7,858 nucleotides of DNA from Planctomycetota bacterium (lineage in GTDB: Bacteria; Planctomycetota; J058; J103), in NCBI GenBank assembly GCA_003694875.1, contig RFJN01000473.1, positions 1 to 7,858 of the forward strand, given 5' to 3'. Under the pieces are notes generated by a model. It was not told the origin of the DNA and did no database searches. It saw only the letters and a program-made list of their open reading frames with translations. Shown in pieces: positions 1-5,995 of this stretch. Position 1 is the stretch's first letter. Each line of letters starts with the position of its first letter. The translations under genes were made by a program, and so were the position numbers.

Positions 1-6
1 AGCGTA

Positions 7-25
7 GCGCCGCCCCCGGCGGCGC
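7..25. repeat. Perfect 8-bp inverted repeat with CCC loop
   Basis: GCGCCGCC (7-14) and GGCGGCGC (18-25) are exact reverse complements around a 3-nt loop. A second, weaker hairpin follows at 26-41 (GCAAG...TTTGC, containing one G-T pair). No T-run follows on the plus strand. It could be a stem of a transcript end from a gene left of the window, or chance in GC-rich DNA. Confidence 0.5.
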
Positions 26-60
26 GCAAGGGCTCCTTTGCAACCTCAAGAAGCCAAAGC

Positions 61-84
61 AAAAACGACGGCCGCCCGGATCGT
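61..84 (-). terminator. Possible Rho-independent terminator of the leftward operon
   Basis: Read on the minus strand, ACGA (84-81) pairs with TCGT (68-65). Inside it CGG pairs with CCG around a 4-nt loop, after a 2-nt bulge. The stem runs straight into a five-T tract (65-61). A strong 9-bp hairpin lies immediately upstream (85-112). It is about 220 nt past the stop codon of the last operon gene, which is far but possible. The bulge and the distance keep confidence low. Confidence 0.35.
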
Positions 85-112
85 GCGCGAGCCCCGAGCA
101 CGCGGCTCGCGC
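85..112. repeat. Perfect 9-bp inverted repeat
   Basis: GCGCGAGCC (85-93) and GGCTCGCGC (104-112) are exact reverse complements with a 10-nt loop. It adjoins the T-tract hairpin at 61-84, and the two may act together as a transcript 3' end for the leftward operon. Confidence 0.5.
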
Positions 113-301
113 GAGAACGAGGCGACAGCGGCCCCCCCCGAGAGAGAGCCCGGGGACACTCGCCCCTGCCCTCCGGCTCCTCGGCGCAGCTCAACCCAGC
201 GCGACCCCCAGACAGCACGCCCCGTCACGGCACAGTTGCAACCCCCACACCGCGAGCACCGGATCGCGGGTGTGCGACCGCGGCACGCGTGCGGCCCGTC
301 T

Positions 302-961
302 TCACAGCGTCCGGCTCACGACGACCGCGGTGAGCACCGCGACGATCAGAAGCGCGACCACCTGCAGCGCAAGCCACACCTGCGCGCGGCGGGTGATCTG
401 TGCCTCGAGCTCGAACGCCCGGCGCTCGAGCTCGGCCTGCGCGGCGCGTGCGGCTGCCTCCAGTGTCACAGCCCTGCTCGCCAACTCCTCCTTGCAGCGC
501 TCGCCCTCGCTCGCGAGCGCGTTGCGCAACTTCTGTGCGAACTTCTCGAGCTGCGTCCCCGCCTGCTCCCCCAGTTCCCCGGCCTTCTCGGTCAGCTCCG
601 CCTCCGCCCGGGCACGGCTGTGCTCGAGCGCGGCCACGAAGTCCTGCTCGAGCTCACGCGAACGCGCCTCGAGCTTGTCGATCGCCGCCACCGCACGATC
701 GCAGCGCCCCCGCAGCGCCTCGCACTCGGCACGCAGTGCCTCGAGCTCCTGCACGCAGTCCTGCAGCCGCTCGGACAACGCGTCGAGGCTCTCTTGCACC
801 ACGCGCTGCGACCGCGCGGTCTCGATCAACCGCCGCGCCGCCTCGATCGTCTCTTCGAGCGCGGGCAGATGGGGCGCCGGCGGCTGCTCCGCCTCCGAGC
901 TCTGCGTCGCCTCCCCCGCCTCTTGCGTCCTCGCGCGCTCCGACGCCACCTGCGGCTCCAC
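302..961 (-). CDS. Coiled-coil protein with a single C-terminal membrane anchor (unknown family)
   Basis: This 219-aa protein is not a family I recognise. Residues 1-30 are a polar, probably disordered lead rich in Glu, Ala and Gln. Residues about 35-192 are rich in Glu, Arg, Ala, Leu and Gln with heptad-like spacing, as in a long coiled coil. The last 25 residues form one hydrophobic helix (from VWLALQVVALLIVAVL) followed only by SRTL. There is no N-terminal signal peptide, so a tail-anchored cytoplasmic rod is likely. The start chosen is GTG at 961, because a GGAGG at 973-969 lies 7 nt before it. An in-frame TTG at 967, two codons earlier, would overlap the helicase stop but leaves almost no ribosome-site spacing. 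It is the last gene of the operon, 2 nt after the helicase stop, so it probably works with the helicase. A role as membrane tether or oligomerising partner is inference. Confidence 0.85.
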   Translation of the reverse strand: MEPQVASERARTQEAGEATQSSEAEQPPAPHLPALEETIEAARRLIETARSQRVVQESLDALSERLQDCVQELEALRAECEALRGRCDRAVAAIDKLEARSRELEQDFVAALEHSRARAEAELTEKAGELGEQAGTQLEKFAQKLRNALASEGERCKEELASRAVTLEAAARAAQAELERRAFELEAQITRRAQVWLALQVVALLIVAVLTAVVVSRTL

Positions 962-963
962 GT

Positions 964-3900
964 TCAACCCTCCGCTCCCGCCCCGAGCAGCGCACCGAGC
1001 TCACACGCCACGCTCTCCACCCACAGCACGCGTGCGAGCTGCCGCCCCGCAACACCCTGCGGCGGCTGTGCGACAAGCTGCGCCCACACCTTCGCCCGCG
1101 CCTGCCGCCCCGCCCCCTGAACCGCACCGTGCCACAGCGCCAGCCAGCGCCGCCACCACGCGGGATGGAATCGCCAGGCCTCGGCGCAGGCGCGCCGCAT
1201 GCCGTCGAGCGCCGCCGCAGACCCCGGCTCGCCGCGCCGCCAGTAACCCTCGAGCGCCACCTCGAAATCGCGCCGGTTCTGCACGCGCTGCGTGACGTCC
1301 ACCGACAGATCCCACACGCGCGCGGTCAGCGCCGCACGCGCGAACTGCACCACCGCATCGTTGGGCCGCTCCTCGAGCTCGCGCCCGAGCATGGCCAGCC
1401 CCGTCGCGCCGGCGCGCAGCGCCACGAGACGATCGAGCGCAGCGAACAGCGAGGGCTCGATCGCCGCCTGCGCCAGCGCGCGGCGCAGCTCTCGCAGCGC
1501 CCCCGCAGCCCGGATCACGCCCGGATCGACCTCGGGCGCACGCTCCTCGATGCCGCAGTGGTCACAACGCCGGCACGGCCCGAAGTACGGAAGCGGCTGT
1601 CCGAAGTAGCCGAGAAGCTGCTCCTTGCGGCAGCCCTCGTGCAGCGCATACGCCTCCACCGCGCGCAGCATCTCGAAGCGCGAGCGGAAGAACTCCCGAT
1701 AACGCACCGCGGTGTGCAGCGCCGCGAGCCGAATCAGCGCCTGCCTGCGTTGCTCGGGATCCTCGAGATCGAAGCCTTCCAGCTCCTGCAACAGCGGCGC
1801 GTAGACTCCCGTGTCCTCGCGCACCCGCACCTCGCCGCCCTCGTCCGTCTCGAGCAGGCACAGCGCGGCGAGCATCGGTTTCGCCTCGAGCCGCGGCCAT
1901 GGCCGCGCCCGGAATACCGAGAACGCCTTGAGTTCGAACCGCCCTCGGTCGTACTCGTAGCGGGGCGCAAACTCGCGCACCAGCCCGAGTCGGCGCAACA
2001 GCACGAGAAAGCGGGTCGCCATCTCGTCCGAGATCTCGACCGGAGATCTCGGCGCCCCCGGCTTGATCTGTTTGTATTTGACACTCCAATCGAGCTTCCA
2101 GCGCTCCTCGAGCCGCTGCCGGTCCTCCCTGTCCATGGCCTGCTCGAGAAGGCGAGCCGCGGTGGGCAAACGCTCGCGCAGGCTGCGCCACTTCGCGAGG
2201 AGCCACGCCCCGAGACCTGGAAAGCCTGCAATGTCGCGCGTGGCAAGCGCGCGCACTTCTTCGAGCGCGATCTCTTCCCGCCCGTCCTCCTCCGAGGCGA
2301 GACAACGCATGGCAAACGTCGCGAGCACGAAGAGGTCGACCAGCGGCCCGCGGCTCTGGGCCGACAGGAGGTGCACCTGCAGCCCGTAGCTGCAGACGTG
2401 GTTGGATCCGATCTCCTGCTCGTACGCGCAGCCACGATAGAACGGGTTGGCGGCGCAGGGGGGCAGGCGATGGCCGGCGGGAAACGCCTCGCGACACACC
2501 GGCGGCCGCTCGACGTGGTACAGCAGCGCATGCGCCCGCGCCCCGTCGCGTCCCGCACGCCCCGCCTCCTGATAGTACTGCTCGAGCGAACTCGCGAACC
2601 CGGCGTGCACCACCAGCCGCACGTGCGGAACGTCGATCCCCATCCCGAACGCCTTGGTCGAGACGAGCACCGCCAGCTCACCGTCCTTGAAGCGGCGGTG
2701 GAGGTCCTCCTGTTCCGCGCTCCGGATCCGACCGTGGTAGCCCTCCAACCGGAACCCGTGACCGAAATAGCCGCGGAGTTGCTCCGCAAGCCAGCCCACC
2801 CCCGTCAACCTTCGGCCGGGCAGCCACCCGTTTTTCCAGTCGCTGCTTCCGGTAAGCGGTGCATAGACGATCGCTTGCCGTGCGGGCGCGTCACCGCTAC
2901 GGACTCCGAGCGACACGCCCACGACCCGCGCTGACGCTGCCATCCGATGTGCCAGCTCCGCGACGGGCTCGTCGAAGCCCTCGCGCTCGACGCTGAACGA
3001 CAGCTCCACCCGGTCGAGCGTGTCCGGCAGCACGAGCGCGTCGGGGGGCAGTTCGAGCGCGGTCAGCACGTCGCGCTGCACCCGCTCGGAGGCGGTCGCG
3101 GTGAGCGCATACACCGGCGCCTGTGGCGCGATGTCGCGAAAGTGCGGCCGCAACCCGAGGTAGGCGGGGCGGAAGTCGTGCCCCCATTCCGATACGCAGT
3201 GCGCCTCGTCCACGACCCACGCGCTGACGGGAACGCGTCGGACAAGCGAACGGATCCGTCGCTGGAACCCCGCGTTGAGGAACCGCTCCGGCGTCACGAA
3301 CAGAAGTTTCAGCTCGCCGCGCTCGAGCCGCCCCCACAACCGCTCCCGATCCCCGAGCGAGACGCTCGCGTCGAGCCGCTCGGCGCAACGCAGACCCATG
3401 CGCTCGAGATTGAGGACGTGGTCGCGGATCAGCGCCCGGAGCGGACACACCACGACCGATACACCGTGGCGCACGAGCGCCGGCAGCATGAAGCACACCG
3501 ACTTGCCCGCACCGGTGGCGAGCACGCCGAGCGTGTCGAGCCCACCGAGCGTGCGGCCAAGCAACTCGCTCTGCCCGTTGCGCAGGGCGGCGAAACCGAA
3601 GACGCGGTAGAGCAGCGCCGCCGCCACCCGCTCCTCGACCACCTGGCCGCCCGGATCGGCGCCCCCATCGCCTTCGATCCCCCGCGCCGAGGCGGGCGCG
3701 ACGCGGCCGTCGCACAGCCCGAGCCGGCCTCCGGGCGCGAGGCGCGAGAGCAGCGCGTCGATCTTGGCGGCAAGCTCCCGCTCGTCGGCGAGTGTGCCAC
3801 CCACCACCCAGATCGCGTCGAGGGCGTCGAGCGCAGCGCCGTGCACGCGCTGCACATCGACCGCGGCGGGTAGCCGCAAGAACGCCTCGGCCGGCTGTCC

Positions 3901-4566
3901 CGCGAGCCACGGGCGCTCGACGAACCGCTTGCGCAACCCGTCCTCGCGCCGCCGCAGCCGGCGGCGGCGACGCGCCGAGAAGCGCTCGCCGGCCAGGGGA
4001 CAGCTCTCGAGTTGCAGCCGCCAGCGGACCGACAGCATGCGCTCCGCCGCTGCCCGCACCGCCGCGGGAGGTGGCGGCTCGGGCGCATCCAGCCACACGC
4101 GGCGCAACCTCCCCCGCCTCGCCTTGCCCCCGGCTTCGCTGCTCGACGCGCTGGCCCCCGCGAGCTGCAGCGCCCAATACAGCGCCTCGAGCCCGTCGAT
4201 CCAGCCGAGCTCGAACGCGCGCGCATAGGGGCCGAGCACCGCCATGCGCACACGCGCCGCCGCTTCCGGCTTCGCCCCCGCGCGCCCGCCGTGCTCCGCT
4301 ATCGCCTCCGCCTCCAGGCGCTGCAGGACCGCCTGCTGCCCGAGAGAGAAAGCGGTGAGCCACTCGCGGCAGCGCCACTCGGCGTCGGGATCGTCCGCCC
4401 AGCCGAGCGCGAGTGCGAGCACGCCCGAGCCGAGTAGCGCCGGCGGCTCGAGCACCGCCTCGGGCGTCTCATACAGTCCCGCGTGCATGCGCACCGCGTG
4501 CACGAGAGCGGCCGGCACGCGCGCGACCGATCCCGGGTGCAGCAGCCGGCGCACGAGACTCAACAT
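964..4566 (-). CDS. RecQ-type superfamily 2 DNA helicase with large extra domains
   Basis: This 1200-aa protein should unwind DNA using ATP, as RecQ enzymes do. The RecQ core runs from about residue 320. It has a motif 0-like LRNGQ (328-332), Walker A GAGKS (352-356), DEAH (453-456), TAT (489-491), motif V STKAFGMGIDVP (636-647) and motif VI QEAGRAGRDG (666-675). The RecQ zinc cluster is complete: Cys979, Cys998, Cys1001 and Cys1004, the last three in CRRCDHC. Three regions are unusual. Residues 1-320 are unassigned, and 248-286 end in a LAPGGRL stretch reminiscent of a class I methyltransferase strand. About 300 residues separate motif VI from the zinc cluster, far more than in a standard RecQ, and include four extra cysteines (691, 704, 713, 725). 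Residues 1010-1200 are helical, where many RecQ proteins carry HRDC. ATG at 4566 is preferred over a possible start at 4626, because GGAGAG (4580-4575) sits 8 nt upstream and the short overlap fits coupling. It is the central gene of a three-gene operon. A housekeeping RecQ is unlikely given its length and context. Confidence 0.9.
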   Translation of the reverse strand: MLSLVRRLLHPGSVARVPAALVHAVRMHAGLYETPEAVLEPPALLGSGVLALALGWADDPDAEWRCREWLTAFSLGQQAVLQRLEAEAIAEHGGRAGAKPEAAARVRMAVLGPYARAFELGWIDGLEALYWALQLAGASASSSEAGGKARRGRLRRVWLDAPEPPPPAAVRAAAERMLSVRWRLQLESCPLAGERFSARRRRRLRRREDGLRKRFVERPWLAGQPAEAFLRLPAAVDVQRVHGAALDALDAIWVVGGTLADERELAAKIDALLSRLAPGGRLGLCDGRVAPASARGIEGDGGADPGGQVVEERVAAALLYRVFGFAALRNGQSELLGRTLGGLDTLGVLATGAGKSVCFMLPALVRHGVSVVVCPLRALIRDHVLNLERMGLRCAERLDASVSLGDRERLWGRLERGELKLLFVTPERFLNAGFQRRIRSLVRRVPVSAWVVDEAHCVSEWGHDFRPAYLGLRPHFRDIAPQAPVYALTATASERVQRDVLTALELPPDALVLPDTLDRVELSFSVEREGFDEPVAELAHRMAASARVVGVSLGVRSGDAPARQAIVYAPLTGSSDWKNGWLPGRRLTGVGWLAEQLRGYFGHGFRLEGYHGRIRSAEQEDLHRRFKDGELAVLVSTKAFGMGIDVPHVRLVVHAGFASSLEQYYQEAGRAGRDGARAHALLYHVERPPVCREAFPAGHRLPPCAANPFYRGCAYEQEIGSNHVCSYGLQVHLLSAQSRGPLVDLFVLATFAMRCLASEEDGREEIALEEVRALATRDIAGFPGLGAWLLAKWRSLRERLPTAARLLEQAMDREDRQRLEERWKLDWSVKYKQIKPGAPRSPVEISDEMATRFLVLLRRLGLVREFAPRYEYDRGRFELKAFSVFRARPWPRLEAKPMLAALCLLETDEGGEVRVREDTGVYAPLLQELEGFDLEDPEQRRQALIRLAALHTAVRYREFFRSRFEMLRAVEAYALHEGCRKEQLLGYFGQPLPYFGPCRRCDHCGIEERAPEVDPGVIRAAGALRELRRALAQAAIEPSLFAALDRLVALRAGATGLAMLGRELEERPNDAVVQFARAALTARVWDLSVDVTQRVQNRRDFEVALEGYWRRGEPGSAAALDGMRRACAEAWRFHPAWWRRWLALWHGAVQGAGRQARAKVWAQLVAQPPQGVAGRQLARVLWVESVACELGALLGAGAEG
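969..973 (-). promoter_or_regulatory. Ribosome binding site for the coiled-coil gene
   Basis: On the minus strand this reads GGAGG, inside the 3' end of the helicase gene and 7 nt before GTG 961. It decides the start in favour of GTG 961 over TTG 967, which would lie almost directly against it. Confidence 0.6.
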
Positions 4567-5687
4567 CCGGGTCGCTCTCCGACCTCGAGCCGGCGCGCGA
4601 TCGCCACGAAGTCGTTCGCGATACACGGCGCGTCGGGCCGTAGCGGCCGCGCGACGACAAGGGGCAGCACGCGTTCGAGCCGCTGGAGATCACCGTCGGT
4701 CCAGCTCCCGGCGCCACGGCCGTGCACGCGCCCGTTGAGCCACACGCGGTGCCGCTCGACGTGCCGCACGATGCGCTCGAGCGGCGCGGGATCCACGGCC
4801 GCCGCAGCGCGCACCTGCGCCTCGATCGTCGCTCGCTGCGGCCGGGGCTGGGCGAACGCCCGCGCGGCAAGCAGCGTGCAGCCCTGCTCGAGCCTGGCGT
4901 AGCGCGGAGAGAAGCGCAGCGCCGGCGCACGCTCGCGCACGATCTCCACCCACAGCGCGAAGCCGAGCTCGAAAAGCCGGCGCCAGTCGCTCGCGAGGTG
5001 CTCCGGGCCGTACTCGTAGGTGAACAACCGCGGCGCCGCCTCGTGGCGCGCGCGCAGCAGCAGCACGTTGCGCACCGCGGCGAGAAAGGCGTCCCAGCCC
5101 GAACTCGTCTCCGCGATGCCCCAGCCCTCGCGCCACGCCTCGGTCTCGTCGCGAGCCGCACTCGCCGCCACCGCCACCTGCGTCCGCAGCCACTCGGCGA
5201 ACACGTCGGCGAGCCCGGGCGCCGCGAGCGAGAGGGTGTCGCCCTCGCCCGGCAGCAGCGCCGCGAGGAGGCGGCGCACGCGCGCACGCGGCGTGCCGGC
5301 GCGCTCCCAGTCCCGCAACGCCCGCACCGCGGGGTGCTCACCGGAAAGCGGCTCGAGGGGCGCGAGGGCCGCACGAAGCGCCGCACCGAGACGCTCGGAG
5401 TCCTCTCGCCACAACGCCGCGGCCACGCTTCGCCGCACGCGCTCGGCCTGCTCCGGAACGCCGTCGCTCGCCGACGCGACCCAGCCCGAGAGCAGGTGCG
5501 CGAGCGCGTCCTCGGCCCGCAGCCGACGCAGCTCGAGGCGCACGCGCTCGGCGGTGTCCTGCGCGGCGGGGATCTCGCGAAACCACGCCTGCACACGCCA
5601 GCGCCGCGCGGGCTGCGCCGGGCGCTCGAGCTCGACGGTATAGACGTCGCACACCTCGCCCGAACCGTTCTCGGGCCTTTCCCCCAC
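4560..5687 (-). CDS. Hypothetical protein, first gene of the helicase operon
   Basis: I do not recognise the family. The protein is about 375 aa, rich in Ala, Arg, Leu and Glu, and appears largely alpha-helical. It has no signal peptide, membrane span or obvious catalytic motif. A short beta-like lead (VYTVELERP and RRWRVQAWFRE, about residues 15-38) precedes the helical body. Distinctive aromatic patches are YEYGPEHLASDWRRLF (224-239), FALWVEIV (243-250), HRVWLNGRVHGRG (313-325) and the C-terminal CIANDFVAIARRL (355-367). GTG 5687 is chosen because a G7 tract and ACGAG lie directly before it, matching the leader of the viperin gene. GTG 5714, nine codons upstream, is an alternative with no visible ribosome site. 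Its TGA lies inside the helicase start (ATGTTGA), so the two are probably translationally coupled. It is likely an adaptor, sensor or effector acting with the helicase. That role is inferred from context only. Confidence 0.8.
   Translation of the reverse strand: MGERPENGSGEVCDVYTVELERPAQPARRWRVQAWFREIPAAQDTAERVRLELRRLRAEDALAHLLSGWVASASDGVPEQAERVRRSVAAALWREDSERLGAALRAALAPLEPLSGEHPAVRALRDWERAGTPRARVRRLLAALLPGEGDTLSLAAPGLADVFAEWLRTQVAVAASAARDETEAWREGWGIAETSSGWDAFLAAVRNVLLLRARHEAAPRLFTYEYGPEHLASDWRRLFELGFALWVEIVRERAPALRFSPRYARLEQGCTLLAARAFAQPRPQRATIEAQVRAAAAVDPAPLERIVRHVERHRVWLNGRVHGRGAGSWTDGDLQRLERVLPLVVARPLRPDAPCIANDFVAIARRLEVGERPGC
4575..4580 (-). promoter_or_regulatory. Ribosome binding site deciding the helicase start
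   Basis: GGAGAG on the minus strand lies 8 nt before ATG 4566, inside the end of the upstream gene. It supports a 1200-aa helicase rather than the 1220-aa version from 4626, and supports a 7-nt overlap typical of coupled translation. Confidence 0.65.
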
Positions 5688-5691
5688 CTCG

Positions 5692-5699
5692 TCCCCCCC
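5692..5699 (-). promoter_or_regulatory. G7 tract acting as ribosome binding site of the leftward operon
   Basis: The minus strand reads seven G then ACGAG directly before GTG 5687. It is the purine-rich element closest to any possible start of this gene, and it resembles the G8-ACGAAC leader of the viperin gene. A homopolymer here could slip and alter spacing. Confidence 0.45.
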
Positions 5700-5732
5700 A
5701 CGCCGGATCCACACGGCATTGTTTCACAGCAC

Positions 5733-5746
5733 GGCGCGTGCGCGCC
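5733..5746. repeat. Palindrome GGCGCG-TG-CGCGCC
   Basis: Perfect 6-bp arms with a 2-nt centre. It overlaps a second perfect inverted repeat, GCACG (5729-5733) and CGTGC (5737-5741). It lies 19-46 nt upstream of the two candidate starts of the leftward operon, a plausible place for an operator, but GC-rich chance is possible. Confidence 0.4.
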
Positions 5747-5849
5747 ACGCAAGGGGGGCATGCGACCCCGAGAGGCCGCCGGCCGCCCGACGCAACGTTC
5801 CGACACGCGGTTCGTTACACCGACGTGCCCGCAGACCGCCACACGATCG

Positions 5850-5861
5850 CCCGCGCGCGGG
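5850..5861. repeat. 12-bp perfect palindrome CCCGCGCGCGGG
   Basis: It is uninterrupted and self-complementary, near the middle of the divergent intergenic region. It directly abuts the GGAGAC...GTCTCC inverted repeat (5860-5865 and 5878-5883). It could be a regulator site serving both directions. Confidence 0.4.
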
Positions 5862-5894
5862 AGACCGGCTTCGTCCTGTCTCCGGGGCCCCGGC

Positions 5895-5915
5895 GCGGCC
5901 GGCTTCGACGGCCGC
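5895..5915. repeat. 7-bp stem-loop with GCTTCGA loop
   Basis: GCGGCCG (5895-5901) and CGGCCGC (5909-5915) are exact reverse complements around a 7-nt loop. The CCGGCTTCG spanning the left arm and loop is repeated at 5865-5873. It may form a leader hairpin in the rightward transcript if that starts upstream. Confidence 0.4.
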
Positions 5916-5941
5916 CCCGTCCGCCAGGCCGGTCGCGCAGG

Positions 5942-5954
5942 GGTGTGACACACC
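5942..5954. promoter_or_regulatory. Possible operator GGTGTG-A-CACACC
   Basis: Perfect 6-bp arms around a single A, 41 nt before the glycosidase-like start and just ahead of a weak -10-like TAGGAT (5961-5966). Size and position suit a dimeric regulator site. No regulator gene is in the window. Confidence 0.35.
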
Positions 5955-5980
5955 ACCGCATAGGATGGGCGGCTCGGCGG

Positions 5981-5986
5981 GGAGGA
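5981..5986 (+). promoter_or_regulatory. Ribosome binding site of the glycosidase-like gene
   Basis: GGAGGA lies 9 nt before ATG 5996. It fixes the start there, although the frame is open upstream to 5738. The upstream stretch is Arg- and Pro-rich and looks non-coding. Confidence 0.75.
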
Positions 5987-5995
5987 ACAGCGAAC

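Larger units (their letters stand above)
1..301. other. Non-coding, hairpin-rich region downstream of the leftward operon
   Basis: No convincing gene lies here. The open frames that cross it are low-complexity, rich in Arg, Ala and Pro, and are shadows of the minus-strand genes or of GC-rich sequence. The stretch contains three short inverted repeats (7-25, 65-84, 85-112), a C8 run at 132-139 and a GAGA-type purine run just after it. It lies 3' of the leftward operon, so it probably holds that operon's transcript end. The left part may belong to an unseen neighbour. Confidence 0.6.
5688..5995. other. Divergent intergenic region between the two transcription units
   Basis: These 308 nt separate the leftward operon from the rightward glycosidase and viperin genes, so both promoters should lie here. 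I see no convincing paired -35 and -10 boxes on either strand. TAGGAT (5961-5966) is a weak -10 candidate for the rightward unit. The stretch is dense in palindromes (5733-5746, 5850-5861, 5860-5883, 5895-5915, 5942-5954). It also holds a 9-bp direct repeat CCGGCTTCG at 5865-5873 and 5899-5907. Open frames through it are extensions without ribosome sites. Confidence 0.6.

Noticed and set aside
46..228. Minus-strand 60-codon frame downstream of the operon
   Set aside because: It has no ribosome site and spans the hairpins and the terminator-like element. Its composition is low-complexity.
302..961. Coiled-coil protein as ZorA of a Zorya system
   Set aside because: It has one C-terminal membrane helix and no MotA-like multi-span region. 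No ZorB-like OmpA-domain gene is present.
400..2934. Plus-strand open frame of 844 codons opposite the helicase
   Set aside because: It is antisense to the clear RecQ motifs, extremely rich in Arg, Pro, His and Ala, and has no ribosome site or recognisable domain. GC-rich sequence makes such mirror frames common.
964..4566. Helicase as DpdF or as a housekeeping RecQ
   Set aside because: The core is classical RecQ with a full zinc cluster, and no DpdA- or preQ0-type gene is near, so a Dpd system is unsupported. The 1200-aa length, big insertion and operon partners do not fit a standard RecQ.
4567..4626. Upstream start of the helicase at 4626
   Set aside because: It would overlap the upstream gene by 67 nt with an Arg-rich lead. 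ATG 4566 has GGAGAG at 8 nt and a normal short overlap.
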